Assembly: GCA_947462335.1 (NCBI GenBank)
Contig: OX381710.1
Location: 2,046,001 to 2,110,000 of the forward strand
Origin: Harmothoe impar
Taxonomy: Eukaryota; Annelida; Polychaeta; Phyllodocida; Polynoidae
DNA: 64,000 bases
Direction of reading: 5' to 3'
The notes below the pieces were generated by a model. The model was given only the letters and a program-made list of their open reading frames with translations, ran no database searches and was not told the origin of the DNA. Made by a program: the position numbers and the translations under genes. This document shows, piece by piece, positions 27,922-42,124 of the stretch. Numbering within the stretch: position 1 is the stretch's first letter; the number at the start of each line of letters is the position of its first letter.

Positions 27922-29733
27922 CCAGTGGCCCCTCCCTCGCCACTGGCCGTCGCAACCAACCAAGCACAGAGGCCTGCTATGTTGCGTCCTGCGTACCCAA
28001 CCAGCCAGATGCATTACTCACTGCGGCCAACACAGCTGGAGCTGACAATGGAGTGTGCCGGTAGCAAGGAAAGGAGAGAGACATACAGGGCGACTTAGTA
28101 TAGCTGTCTCTTCACCCAAACTTTAAAGCCACATTATCCATTCCCAGTTCCACCGGTTCTTTTCCTTGGTTTCCATGCACTGACTAATGTAATTTTGATC
28201 AACATAAAATAGCCAGAGCAAATAAGAATCAATGCTAAGACACATGCAAAAGCAGAGAGACATACCGGGCGACTTAGTATAGCTGACTCTTCAGTGCTAG
28301 TCCATGTGCGCATCGACTACCCTAGCATGCCCGAGGCACCGCAGATATAGCACTGACTCTTTGAACGTGTCCATGACGCTTACCAGGCGGAGCATGAGTA
28401 TATCTCAGAGTCAGAATATTGCATACTGGTGCTACATACAATATACATCAGTATATTTTCAGTGTATGCAGGTCTGATCATGGCAGAGTGCTTGTCCACT
28501 CTAGATCCTCTCGGCTGCTCAAGAAACAAAGAACGACAAAAGGCAACCCTTTGTGGGGGTTCAAACAAGGCTTTGAAAAAGGAAAAGAAAAAACAAATGC
28601 GTACCGGGCCAGGCTACTTTCATCTGCCAGCAGGTCAAGACGTTCACAGTTCCCTGATCCATGGGTCTAATGTCCGCAGGCAACGGGCTACAGTCCATAA
28701 CGGAGTTCCCTAACCCATGGACCTAATGTATACGGACAACGGGCTACAGTGCGAACGCTCGAGTCTACCTTGGGATGTTTTGCCAAATTTAGACAAAAAG
28801 GACCGAAAGTGATGTCAAAAAAAAATTCCAGTGGCCCCACCCTCGCCACTGGCCGTCGCAACCAACCAAGCGCAGAGGCCTGCTATGTTGCGTCCTGCGT
28901 ACCCAACCAGCCAGATGCATTACTCACCGCGGCCAACACAGCTGGAGCTGACAATGGAGTGTGCCGGTAGCAAGGAAAGGAGAGAGACATACAGGGCGAC
29001 TTAGTATAGCTGTCTCTTCACCCAAACTTTAAAGCCACATTATCCATTCCCAGTTCCACCAGTTCTTTTCCTTGGTTTCCATGCACTGACTAATGTAATT
29101 TTGATCAACATAAAATAGCCAGAGCAAATAAGAATCAATGCTAAGACACATGCAAAAGCAGAGAGACATACCGGGCGACTTAGTATAGCTGACTCTTCAG
29201 TGCTAGTCCATGTGCGCATCGACTACCCTAGCATGCCCGAGGCACCGCAGATATAGCACTGACTCTTTGAACGTGTCCATGACGCTTACCAGGCGGAGCA
29301 TGAGTATATCTCAGAGTCAGAATATTGCATACTGGTGCTACATACAATATACATCAGTATATTTTCAGTGTATGCAGGTCTGATCATGGCAGAGTGCTTG
29401 TCCACTCTAGATCCTCTCGGCTGCTCAAGAAACAAAGAACGACAAAAGGCAACCCTTTGTGGGGGTTCAAACAAGGCTTTGAAAAAGGAAAAGAAAAAAC
29501 AAATGCGTACCGGGCCAGGCTACTTTCATCTGCCAGCAGGTCAAGACGCTCACAGTTCCCTGATCCATGGGTCTAATGTCCGCAGGCAACGGGCTACAGT
29601 CCATTACGGAGTTCCCTAACCCATGGACCTAATGTATACGGACAACGGGCTACAGTGCGAACGCTCGAGTCTACCTTGGGATGTTTTGCCAAATTTAGAC
29701 AAAAAGGACCGAAAGTGATGTCAAAAAAAAATT
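27922..29733. repeat. 906-bp tandem duplication
   Basis: Copies at 27922-28827 and 28828-29733 are nearly identical; a partial third copy starts at 29734. Predicted small proteins inside are the same in both copies and show no domain, so I treat them as noncoding repeat sequence. The near identity points to a recent event. Confidence 0.92.
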
Positions 29734-29988
29734 CCAGTGGCCCCACCCTCGCCACTGGCCGTCGCAACCAACCAAGCGCAGAGGCCTGCTATGTTGCGTC
29801 CTGCGTACACACCGGACAGCTGAAAGGCAAAGTGTGGATTAGACATGCAATGAAACAAAGTGCACAGGTAAACAATGGGTTAGTAGCACACACACATTCA
29901 CACAATGGTTCTGACATAGGAGGCCAATCTAATGTCAGACCCATATGGAATGCAAACCTCAGTCAGTGTGCCAAGTTACAAACAAGAT

Positions 29989-30057
29989 GCTCTGTGCCCC
30001 GGGAAAACACAGAGCAACTTCAACAAGCAACTCAGTTCTGTCCCGGGAAAACAGAAC
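29989..30057. other. Two tandem hairpins sharing a CCCGGGAAA loop
   Basis: Hairpin 1 (29989-30015): GCTCTGTG and CACAGAGC around a CCCCGGGAAAA loop. Hairpin 2 (30035-30057): GTTCTGT and ACAGAAC around CCCGGGAAA. The stems differ in part while the loop is conserved, a pattern expected of a structured RNA or protein-binding element. No gene context is clear. Confidence 0.65.
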
Positions 30058-30136
30058 CAAGTCCAAGTCGATTAAGTTTGGAACTCGTCACAACTGTCTG
30101 AAGCTTGACATTCGACTGGAGAGTCTCTCGACCCCC

Positions 30137-30215
30137 CTGAAGTACCCTCGGTGGTGAGCTGCAAAATCCAATTTTGGTTTGAGCAAATCAGCTTCAAAAT
30201 TCAATTCCTACTTGC
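30137..30215 (-). repeat. Orphan family B leader fragment
   Basis: CCTGAAGTACCC...GAGCTGCAAAATCCAATTTT, followed by a second AGCTTCAAAATTCAATT, matches the leader upstream of the family B genes at 17281-22215, but no family B coding sequence lies beside it. It is a relic showing that the repeat block formed partly from gene-island sequence. Confidence 0.6.
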
Positions 30216-32633
30216 ATCAATAGCTGGTTCACATGGGTTTCAATGGTAAAACTGGCAAGTTAGCCTCAATACATCAGGTTGTAAAAGCAGGAAGAAACAG
30301 ATATTTCATTGTTTCATCTATTTGGGACTACATCTGGATTTCTACAAGTTGAGAGAAATATACCCAATACATCGAATTTTGCAATGTAGGGCCATGTAGT
30401 GTACTGGAAGATGAGCAATATTGTGAAGTCAGGAAACATTTGATCAGACCTTTGATCACAAGAATGGTCATAGCTGCAAGTTGAGAGAATGATAAACCCA
30501 TTTCATCAAGTTATGCAATGTAGTGCCATGTAGTGCCATGTAGTGTTCTGAAACAGGTGGGTGATTTCATATGTATATCCTGTGACAGCATGCAGATTTT
30601 AGAAGTATTCCCTGAGACAACTGTTTGATTATTTCCTACGACAGCTGGTTAGTTTGTGTATGTATTCCCTGAGACAATCAGTTGAGAACAGATACATTCC
30701 CTCAGATTTACTTCTTGTCACTGACAGCAAACAGCACAGTTCTGGTGGTGGAGGTGGTGGCAGACAGGCTATATACTGTATCTAACACTACACAGTGGGC
30801 CAAGTAATGAAAGTGTCAGGAATATGACTTTTCATCACAAGAATGGTCATACCTCTAGATTTATTGGGAGCACATGGAACAGCAACCACTCGAATTAAAG
30901 GGAATGATCTTCTCTACAATCTGGCCAAAATTGGGCAAGTTAGCCTCAATCCATCAAGTTGTTCAATCAGGAAAAAACAGATGTTGTTTCACCTATTTGG
31001 GACAACAGGTTGGGAGAAATATACCCAATGCATCAAGTTCTGCAATGTAGTGCCATGTAGTGTCTTGGAAGATGAGCAACATTGTGAAGTCAGGAAGAAT
31101 CTGATCAGACCTTTTATCACAAGAATGGTCAAACCTCTAGATTTAGTGGGAGCACATGGAACAGCAACCACTCGAATTGAAGGGAATAATCTTCACTATA
31201 CTTCCAATTGGCCCTCATGAACCAACCCTCACTGCAGTACCAGGCAAAGCCCAGTAACAAAAACAGCCCAAGGATTTTCCATAGCCAGTTGGAAAACTGT
31301 CAATGACATCTCACAACTAACACAGCTCATGTTTGGTTCAAACCTCAGGAAATATCTGATCGAAGGCAAAGATAACAGCCCAAGGATTTTCCATAGCCAG
31401 TTGGAAGACTCTCAATAACATCTCACAACTAGCACAGCTCATGTTTGGTTCTAACCTCAGGAAATATCTGATCAAACCTTTCATCACAAGAATGGTCAAA
31501 CCTCTCGATCTGATGGGAGCTCATGAATGTGCAACCTTTCATCACAAGAATGGTCAAACCTCTAGATTTATTGAGAGCACATGGAACAACAACCACTCGA
31601 ATCGAAGGAAAGATCTCCTCGATCAACTGGCTAAATTTAGACAACTTACTGACAGCAAAGAGCACAGTTCTGGTGGTGGAGGGGGTGGCAGACAGGCTAT
31701 ATACTGTATCTAACACTACACAGTGGGCAAAGTAATGAACGTGTCAGGAATGAGGTGAGGTGATCATCTCACATGTGAGAGAGATATACTCAGTACATAA
31801 AGTTATGCAATGTAGAGCAATGTAGTGTTCTGGAAGATGAGCAATTTTGAGAAGTCATGCAAATTCTGATCAGGCCTTTCATCACAAGAATAGCTCCTGA
31901 TTTAGCTCACTCGAATTGAAGGGAATGATCTTCACTATACTTCCAATTGGCCCTCATGAACCAACCCTCACTGCAGAACCAGGCAAAGCCCAGTAACAAA
32001 ACAGCCCAAGGATTTTCCATAGCCAGTTGGAAGACTATCAATAACATCTCACAACTAACACAGCTCATGTTTGGTTCAAACCTCAGGAAATATCTGATCA
32101 AAGGCAAAGATAACAGCCCAAGGATTTTCCATAGCCAGTTGGGAGACTGTCAAAAACATCCCACAACTAACACAGCTCATGTTTGGTTCAAACCTCAGGA
32201 AATATCTGATCAAACCTTTCATCACAAGAATGGTCAAACCTCTCGATCTGATGGGAGCTAATGAATGTGGAACCACTCAAATCGAAGGAAAGATCTCCTC
32301 TATCAACTGGCCAAATTTGGACAACTTACTGACAGCAAGCAGCACAGTTCTGGTGGTGTAGGTGGTGGCAGACAGGCTACATACTGTATCTAACACTAAA
32401 CAGTGGGCAAAGTAATGAAAGTTTCAGGAATAAGGTGAGGTGATCATCTCACATGTGAGAGAGATATACTCAGTACATAAAGTTATGCAATGTAGAGCAA
32501 TGTAGTGTTCTGGAAGATGAGCAATATAGTGAAGTCATGAAAATTCTGATCAGGGCTTTCATCACAAGAATATCTCCTGATTTAGTTGGAGCTCAAGAAT
32601 GTGCTACCACTCAAATCTAAATGAATGATCTAG

Positions 32634-33390
32634 ATATCCTGGTTGGATATCCTGGCTAGATATTCTGGCTGGATATCCAGGTTGGATACCCTGGTTGGAT
32701 ATCCTGGCTGGATATCCAGGTTGGATATCCTGGCTGAATATTCTGGCTAGATATTCTGGCTGGATATCCTGGTTGGATATCCTGGTAGGATATCCTGGTT
32801 AGATATCCTGGTAGGATATCCTGGCTGGATATCAAGGTTGGATATCCTGGCTGGATATCCTCTAACCCTTTTATAATATATAGACCTGATGGGATAATCA
32901 TGATGCAAAAAGGCAGCACTGGTGAGTTACTGGCATGGTCTGTATTTCTGCAAAATGATGACCCATGCCATGATGCATTACTTAACTATGCAGTCCTTAA
33001 AGGGTTTGGATATCCTGGTTGGATATCTGGGCTGAATATGCTGGTTGGATATCTGGAGTGGATATTCTGGCTGGATAACCTGGTTGGAAATCCTGGCTAG
33101 ATATCCTGGTAGGATATCTTGGTAGGATATCCTTGTAGGGTATCCTTGCTAGATATCCTGGTAGGATATCCTGGCTGGATATCCTGGTTGGATATCCTTG
33201 TAGGATTTTCTGGCTGGATATCCTGGCTGGATATCCTGGCTAGACTTTCTGGCTGGATATCCTGGTTGAATATTCTGTTTAGATATCCTGGCTGGATATC
33301 CTGGCTAGACTTTCTGGCTGGATATCCTGGTTGGATATCTTGGTAGGATATCCTGGCTGGATATCCGGGTTGAATATCCTGGTTGGATAC
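32634..33390. repeat. 13-bp GGATATCCTGGYT minisatellite (copy 1)
   Basis: Two blocks (32634-32862 and 33007-33390) of a 13-bp unit GGATATCCTGGTT/GGCT, with an 8-bp palindrome in each unit, flank a ~140-bp unique spacer that contains GCAGCACTGGTGAGTTACT. The same arrangement recurs at 35341-36097 in the second 2,707-bp copy. Confidence 0.93.
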
Positions 33391-35340
33391 AACTTTACAT
33401 TCATTTATTGTACCTTTCCCCACATAGTAAAGGATCTTTTAGGACCAGCTATACACATGTGAAACTATAGTTTGAAGTAATGAAAGTGTCAGGAATAAGA
33501 TGAGGTGTTCATCTCACATGTGAGAGAGATATACTCAGTACATTAAGTTATGCAATGTAGAGCAATGTAGTGTTCTGGAAGATGAGCAATATTGTGAAGT
33601 CAGGAAATATCTGATCAGACCTCTCATCACAAAAATGGTCATACCTCTAGATTTAGTGGGAGCACATGGAGCAGCAACCACTCGAAGTGAAGGGAATGAT
33701 CTTCTCTACAATCTGGCCAAAATTGGGCAAGTGAGCCTCAATCCATCAAGTTGTACAATCAGGAAAAAACAGATATTGTTTCATCTATTTGGGACAATTT
33801 CTACAGGTTGAGAGAAATATAACCAATTCATCAAGTTATGCAATGTAGTGCCATGTAGTGTCCTGGAAGATGAGCAATATTGTGAAGTCAGGAAATATCT
33901 GATCAGACCTTTCATCACAAAAATGGTCATAGCCTCAGTCCATCAAGTTGTACAATCAGGAAAAAACTGACATTGTCTCATCTATTTTGGACAACTCTCT
34001 TTCATTCTAACATTGCTCCCAAAACATACAAGTTTCAGTTTCACATGTTGCTGAGCAGATATGTAGTGTACTGGAAGATGAGCAACATTGTGAAGTCAGG
34101 AAATATCTGATCAGACCTTTCATCAAAAGAATGGTCATACCTGCAAGTTGAAAGAATGATATACCCATTTCATCAAGTTATGCAATGTAGTGCCATGTAG
34201 TGCCATGTTTTGTTCTTAAAAAGGTGGGTGATTTCATATGTCACAGCATGCAGATTCCCTGAGACAACTGTTTGAACATTTCCTACGACAGCTGGTTAGT
34301 TTGTGTATGTATTCCCTGAGACAATCAGTTGAGAATAGATACATTCCCCCAGATTTACTTCTTGTCACTGACAGCAAACAGCACAGTTCTGGTGGTGGAG
34401 GTGGTGGAGGACAGGCCATATACTGTATCTAACACTACACAGTGGGCCAAGTAATGAAAGTGTCAGGAATAAGACCTTTCATTACAAGAATGGTCATACC
34501 GCTAGATTTAGTGGGAGCACATGGAACAGCAACCACTCGAAGTTAAGGGAATGATCTTCTCTACAATCTGGCCAAAATTGGGCAGGTTAGCCTCAATCCA
34601 TCAAGTTGTACAATCAGGAAAAAACTGATATTGTTTCATCTATTTCGGACAACATCTACAGTTTGAGAGAAATATACCCAATGCATCAAGTTGTACCACT
34701 AGATTTATTGGGAGCTCATGGAACAAGAACCACTTGAATTGAAGGGAATGATCTTCACTATACTTCAAATTGGCCCTCATGAACCAACCCTCACTTCAGT
34801 ACCAGGCAAAGCCCAGCAACAAAAATAGCCCACGGATTTTCCATAGACAGTTGGAAGACTGTCAAAAACATCCCACAACTAACACAGCTCATGTTTGGTT
34901 CAAACCTCAGGAAATATCAAACCTTTCATCACAAGAATGGTCAAACCTCTCGATCTGATGGGAGCTCATGAATGTGGAACCACTCAAATCGAAGGAAAGA
35001 TCTCCTCTATCAACTGTCCAAATTTGGACAATTTACTGACAGCAAACAGCACAGTTCTGGTGGTGGAGGTGGTGGCAGACGGGCTATATACTGTATCTAA
35101 CACTACATGGTGGGCAAAGTAATGAAAGTGAAAGGAATAAGGTGAGGTCCTCATCTCACATGTGAGAGAGATATACTCAGTACATAAAGTTATGCAATGT
35201 AGAGCAATGTAGTGTTCTGGAAGATGAGCAATATAGTGAAGTCATGAAAATTCTGATCAGGGCTTTCATCACAAGAATATCTCCTGATTTAGTTGGAGCT
35301 CAAGAATGTGCTACCACTCAAATCTAAATGAATGATCTAG

Positions 35341-36097
35341 ATATCCTGGTTGGATATCCTGGCTAGATATTCTGGCTGGATATCCAGGTTGGATACCCTG
35401 GTTGGATATCCTGGCTGGATATCCAGGTTGGATATCCTGGCTGAATATTCTGGCTAGATATTCTGGCTGGATATCCTGGTTGGATATCCTGGTAGGATAT
35501 CCTGGTTAGATATCCTGGTAGGATATCCTGGCTGGATATCAAGGTTGGATATCCTGGCTGGATATCCTCTAACCCTTTTATAATATATAGACCTGATGGG
35601 ATAATCATGATGCAAAAAGGCAGCACTGGTGAGTTACTGGCATGGTCTGTATTTCTGCAAAATGATGACCCATGCCATGATGCATTACTTAACTATGCAG
35701 TCCTTAAAGGGTTTGGATATCCTGGTTGGATATCTGGGCTGAATATGCTGGTTGGATATCTGGAGTGGATATTCTGGCTGGATAACCTGGTTGGAAATCC
35801 TGGCTAGATATCCTGGTAGGATATCTTGGTAGGATATCCTTGTAGGGTATCCTTGCTAGATATCCTGGTAGGATATCCTGGCTGGATATCCTGGTTGGAT
35901 ATCCTTGTAGGATTTTCTGGCTGGATATCCTGGCTGGATATCCTGGCTAGACTTTCTGGCTGGATATCCTGGTTGAATATTCTGTTTAGATATCCTGGCT
36001 GGATATCCTGGCTAGACTTTCTGGCTGGATATCCTGGTTGGATATCTTGGTAGGATATCCTGGCTGGATATCCGGGTTGAATATCCTGGTTGGATAC
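35341..36097. repeat. 13-bp GGATATCCTGGYT minisatellite (copy 2)
   Basis: Duplicate of the array at 32634-33390, offset 2,707 bp, with the same block lengths and spacer. Confidence 0.93.
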
Positions 36098-39000
36098 AAC
36101 TTTACATTCATTTATTGTACCTTTCCCCACATAGTAAAGGATCTTTTAGGACCAGCTATACACATGTGAAACTATAGTTTGAAGTAATGAAAGTGTCAGG
36201 AATAAGATGAGGTGTTCATCTCACATGTGAGAGAGATATACTCAGTACATTAAGTTATGCAATGTAGAGCAATGTAGTGTTCTGGAAGATGAGCAATATT
36301 GTGAAGTCAGGAAATATCTGATCAGACCTCTCATCACAAAAATGGTCATACCTCTAGATTTAGTGGGAGCACATGGAGCAGCAACCACTCGAAGTGAAGG
36401 GAATGATCTTCTCTACAATCTGGCCAAAATTGGGCAAGTGAGCCTCAATCCATCAAGTTGTACAATCAGGAAAAAACAGATATTGTTTCATCTATTTGGG
36501 ACAATTTCTACAGGTTGAGAGAAATATAACCAATTCATCAAGTTATGCAATGTAGTGCCATGTAGTGTCCTGGAAGATGAGCAATATTGTGAAGTCAGGA
36601 AATATCTGATCAGACCTTTCATCACAAAAATGGTCATAGCCTCAGTCCATCAAGTTGTACAATCAGGAAAAAACTGACATTGTCTCATCTATTTTGGACA
36701 ACTCTCTTTCATTCTAACATTGCTCCCAAAACATACAAGTTTCAGTTTCACATGTTGCTGAGCAGATATGTAGTGTACTGGAAGATGAGCAACATTGTGA
36801 AGTCAGGAAATATCTGATCAGACCTTTCATCAAAAGAATGGTCATACCTGCAAGTTGAAAGAATGATATACCCATTTCATCAAGTTATGCAATGTAGTGC
36901 CATGTAGTGCCATGTTTTGTTCTTAAAAAGGTGGGTGATTTCATATGTCACAGCATGCAGATTCCCTGAGACAACTGTTTGAACATTTCCTACGACAGCT
37001 GGTTAGTTTGTGTATGTATTCCCTGAGACAATCAGTTGAGAATAGATACATTCCCCCAGATTTACTTCTTGTCACTGACAGCAAACAGCACAGTTCTGGT
37101 GGTGGAGGTGGTGGAGGACAGGCCATATACTGTATCTAACACTACACAGTGGGCCAAGTAATGAAAGTGTCAGGAATAAGACCTTTCATTACAAGAATGG
37201 TCATACCGCTAGATTTAGTGGGAGCACATGGAACAGCAACCACTCGAAGTTAAGGGAATGATCTTCTCTACAATCTGGCCAAAATTGGGCAGGTTAGCCT
37301 CAATCCATCAAGTTGTACAATCAGGAAAAAACTGATATTGTTTCATCTATTTCGGACAACATCTACAGTTTGAGAGAAATATACCCAATGCATCAAGTTG
37401 TACCACTAGATTTATTGGGAGCTCATGGAACAAGAACCACTTGAATTGAAGGGAATGATCTTCACTATACTTCAAATTGGCCCTCATGAACCAACCCTCA
37501 CTTCAGTACCAGGCAAAGCCCAGCAACAAAAATAGCCCACGGATTTTCCATAGACAGTTGGAAGACTGTCAAAAACATCCCACAACTAACACAGCTCATG
37601 TTTGGTTCAAACCTCAGGAAATATCAAACCTTTCATCACAAGAATGGTCAAACCTCTCGATCTGATGGGAGCTCATGAATGTGGAACCACTCAAATCGAA
37701 GGAAAGATCTCCTCTATCAACTGTCCAAATTTGGACAATTTACTGACAGCAAACAGCACAGTTCTGGTGGTGGAGGTGGTGGCAGACGGGCTATATACTG
37801 TATCTAACACTACATGGTGGGCAAAGTAATGAAAGTGAAAGGAATAAGGTGAGGTCCTCATCTCACATCTGAGAGAGAATGTAGTGTTCTGGAAGATGAG
37901 CAATATTGTGAAGTCATGAAACTTCTGATCAGGCCTTTCATCACAAGAATGGTCATACCTCCTGATTTAGTTGGAGCTCAAGAATGTGCTATCACTCAAA
38001 TTTAAATGAATGATCTTCTCTATGTTCTGGCTTAAATTGGGCAAGTTAGCCTCAATGCATGAAGTTGTAATTGGCTCATCTATTTGGGACAACATCTGGA
38101 TTTCTACAACTTGAGAGAAATGTACCTAACACATCAAGTTTTTCAATGTAGTGCCATGTAGTGTCCTGGAAGATGAGCAACATTTTGAAGTCAGGAAATA
38201 TCTGATCAGACTTTTCATCACAAAAATGGTCATGCCTCTAGATTTAGTGGCAGCACATGGAACAGCAACCACTCGAAGTAAAGGGAATGATCTTCTCTAC
38301 AATCTGGCCAAAAATGGGCAAGTTAGCCTCAATCCATCAAGTTGTACAATCAGGAAAAAACAGATATTGTTTTAACTATTTGGGACAACATCTACAGGTT
38401 GAGAGAAATATACCCAATGCATCAAGTCATACCTCTAGATTTATTGAGAGCTCATGGAACAGCAACAACTCGAATTGAAGGGAATGATCTTCACTATACT
38501 TCCAATTGGCCCTCATAAACCAACCCTGACTGCAGTACCAGGTAAAGCCCAGTAACAAAAACAGCCCAAGGATTTTCCATAACCAGTTGGGAGACTGTCA
38601 AAAACATCCCAATGTAGTGCCATGTAGTGTTCTGGAAGATGAGCAACATTGTGAAGTCAGGAAATATCTGATCAGACTTTTCATCACAAGAATGGTCATA
38701 CCTCTAGATTTATTGGGAGCACATGGAGCAGCAACCACCCAAAACGAAGAGTATGATCTTCTCTACAATCTGGCCAAATTTGGAGAACTTAGTTTCAGTT
38801 TCAGTGTCACATGTTGATCAGACCTTTCATCACAAGAATGGTCATACCTCTAGATTTAGTGGGAGCACATGGAACAGTAACCACTCGAATTAAATGGAAT
38901 GATCTTCTCTACAATCTGGCCAAAATTGGGCAAGTTAGCCTCAATCCATCAAGTTGTACAATCAGGAAAAAACAGATATTGTTTCATCTATTTGAGACAA

Positions 39001-42000
39001 CATCCACAGATTGAGAGAAATATACCCAATTCATCAAGTTATGCAATGTGGTGCCATATAGTGTTCTAGAAGATGAGCAACATTGTGAAGTCAAGAAATA
39101 TCTGATCAGACCTTTCATCACAAGAATGGTCGTACCTCTAGATTTAGTGGGAGCACATGGAACAGCAACCACTGGAAGTGAAGAGACCTTCTCTACAATC
39201 TGGCCAAAATTGGTCCAGTTAACCTCAATCCATGAAGTTGTACAATCAGGAAAAAACAGATATTGTCTCATCCATTTGGGACAACATCTACAGGTTGAAG
39301 GAAATATACCCGATGCATCAAGTTATGCAATGTGGTGCCATGTAGTGTTCTGGAAGATGAGCAACATTGTGAAGTCAGGAAATATCTGATCAGACTTTTC
39401 ATCACAAGTATGGTCAAACCTCTAGATTTAGTGGGAGCACATGGAACAAGAACCACTCAAATTGAAGGAAATGATCTTCACCATACTTCCAATTGGCCCT
39501 CATGAACCAACCCTCACTGCAGTACCAGGCAAAGCCCAGTAACAAAAACAGCCCAAGGATTTTCCATAACCAGTTGGAAGACTGTAAAAAAACATCCCAC
39601 AACTAACAGAGCTCATGTTTGGCCTCAGGAAATATCTGATCAAACCTTTCATCACAAGAATGGTCACACCTCTCGATCTGATGGCAGCTCAACAATGTGC
39701 AACCACGAAGGAAAGATCTCCTCGATCAATTGGCCAAATTTGGACAACTAACAGACAGCAAACAGCACAGTTCTGGTGGTGGAGGTGGTGGCAGACGGGC
39801 TATATACTGTATCTAACACTGCACAGTGGGCAAAGTAATGAAAGTGTCAGGAATACAGCAAACAGCACAGTTCTGGTGGTGGAGGTGGTGGCAGACGGGC
39901 TATGTTCTGGCTTAAATTGGGCAAGTTAGCCTCAATACATGAAGTTGTAATTGTTTCATCTATTTGGGACAACATCTGGATCTCTACAACTTGATAGAAA
40001 TGTACCCAACACATTAATTTTTGCAATGTAGTGCCTTGTAGTGCACTGGAACATGAGCAATGTTGTGAAGTCAGGAAACTTTTGATCAGACCTTTCATCA
40101 CAAGAATGGTCATACCTCTAGATTTAATGAGAGCTTATGAACATGCAACCACTCAAATCTAAGTGAATGATCTTCTATATAATCTGGCCAAGATTGGGCA
40201 AGTAAGCCTCAATCCATCAAGTTGTACAACCAGGAAAAAACAGATATTTCCTTGTTTCATCTATTTGGCTCAACTCTCTTTTATTCTCACATTGCTCCCA
40301 AAACATACAAGTTTCAGTTTCACATGTTGCTGAGCAGATATGTAGTATCCTGGAAGATGAGCAACATTGTGAAGTCAGGAAATATCTGATCAAACCTTTC
40401 ATCACAAGAATGGTCAAACCTCTAGATTTAGTGGGAGCACATGAATGTAGAAACCACTCAAATCGAAGGAAAGATCTCCTCGATCAACTGGCCAAATTTG
40501 GACAACTTACTGACAGCAAACAGCACAGTTCTGGTGGTGGAGGTGGTGGCAGACAGGCTATATACTGTATCTAATACTTCACAGTGGGCCAAGTAATGGA
40601 AGTGTCAGGAATACAGCAAACAGCACAGTTCTGGTGGTGGAGGTGGTGGCAGACAGGCTATATACTGTATCTAACACTTTACAGTGGGCAAAGTAATGAA
40701 AGTGTCAGGAAAAAGATGAGGTGTTCATCTCACATGTGGGAGAGATATACTCAGTACATAAAGTTGTGCAATGTAGAGCAATGTAGTGTTCTGGAAGAAT
40801 GGGCAAGCCTTAATCCATCTAGTTGTACAACCTGGAAAAAACTGATATTTCCTTGTTTCATCTATTTGGCTCAACTCTCTTTCAGTTAAACATTGATCCC
40901 AAAACATACAAGTTTCAGTTTCACATGTTGCTGAGCAGATATATAGTGCTCTGGAAGATGAGCAATATTGTGAAGTCAGGAAATATCTGATCAGACCTTT
41001 CATCACAAGAATGGTCATACCTCTAGATTTAGTGGGAGCACATGGAAAAGCAACCACTCCAAGTGAAGGGAAGATCTTCTCTACAATCTGGCCAAAATAG
41101 GGCAGGTTAGCCTCAATTCATCAAAATGTACAATCAGGAAAATGCAGGTATTCCATTGTTTCATCTATTTGGGACAGCATGTACAGGTTGAGAAAAATAT
41201 ACCCAATGCATCAAGTGATACCTCTAGATTTATTGTGAGCTCATGGAACAGCAACCACTCAAATTGATGGGAATGATCTTCACTATACTTCCGATTGGCC
41301 CTCATGAACCAACCCTCACTGCAGTACCAGGCAAAGCCCAGTAACAAAAAAAACAGCTGAAGGATTTTCCATAGCCAGTTGGAAGGCTGTCAAAATATCC
41401 CACAACTAACACAGCTCATGTTTGGTTCAAACCTCAGGAAATATCTGATCAAACCTTTCATCACAAAAATGGTCAAACCTCTCGGTCTGATGGGAGCTCA
41501 TGAATGTGGAACCACTCAAATCGAAGGAAAGATCTCCTCGATCAACTGGCCAAATTTGGACAACTTACTTACAGCAAACAGGATCTTCACTATACTTCCA
41601 ATTGGCCCTCATGCACCAACCCTCACTGCAGTACCAGGCAAAGCCCAGTAACAAAAACAGCCCAAGGATTTTCCATAGCCAGTTGGAAGACGGTGAAAAA
41701 CATCCCACAACTAACACAGCTCATGTTTGGTTCAAACCTCAGGAAATATCTGATCAAACCTTTCATCACAAGAATGGTCATACCTCTAGATCAAGTGGGA
41801 GCACATGGAACAGCGACCACTCAAATTAAAGGGAATGATCTTCACTACAATCTGGCCAAATTTGGGCAAGTTAGCCTCAATTCATCAAGTTTTACAATCA
41901 AGAAAACACAGATATTGTCTCATCTATTTGGGACAACATCTGGATTTCTACAGGTTGAGAGAAACATACCCAATTCATCAAGTTTTGCAATGTAGTGCCA

Positions 42001-42124
42001 TGTAGTGTCCTGGAAGATGAGCAATATTGTGAAGTCAGGAAATATCTGATCAGACCTTTCATCACAAGAATGGTCATACCTCTAGATTTATTGGGAGCAC
42101 ATGGAACAGCAACCACTCGAATTA

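Larger units (their letters stand above)
32444..37857. repeat. 2,707-bp tandem duplication
   Basis: Copy 1 at about 32444-35150 and copy 2 at about 35151-37857 appear essentially identical in every stretch compared, with a constant 2,707-bp offset; a truncated third copy begins at 37858. Each copy carries two GGATATCC minisatellite blocks and several ~290-bp modules. The identity implies recent duplication or an assembly artefact. Confidence 0.93.

Noticed and set aside
28419..29619. Paired 83-94 aa frames conserved between 906-bp copies
   Set aside because: The copies are nearly identical at the DNA level, so conservation carries no coding information, and both strands are equally open.
29655..30101. 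A 148-aa open frame spanning the repeat end and the tandem hairpins
   Set aside because: Half of it is 906-bp repeat sequence, and the rest shows no recognisable domain; the hairpins inside suggest noncoding sequence.
32656..36130. Proteins with DIQPGYPxRISSQ repeats and their plus-strand counterparts
   Set aside because: The 13-bp minisatellite gives a 13-residue period in all frames on both strands; no evidence of translation.
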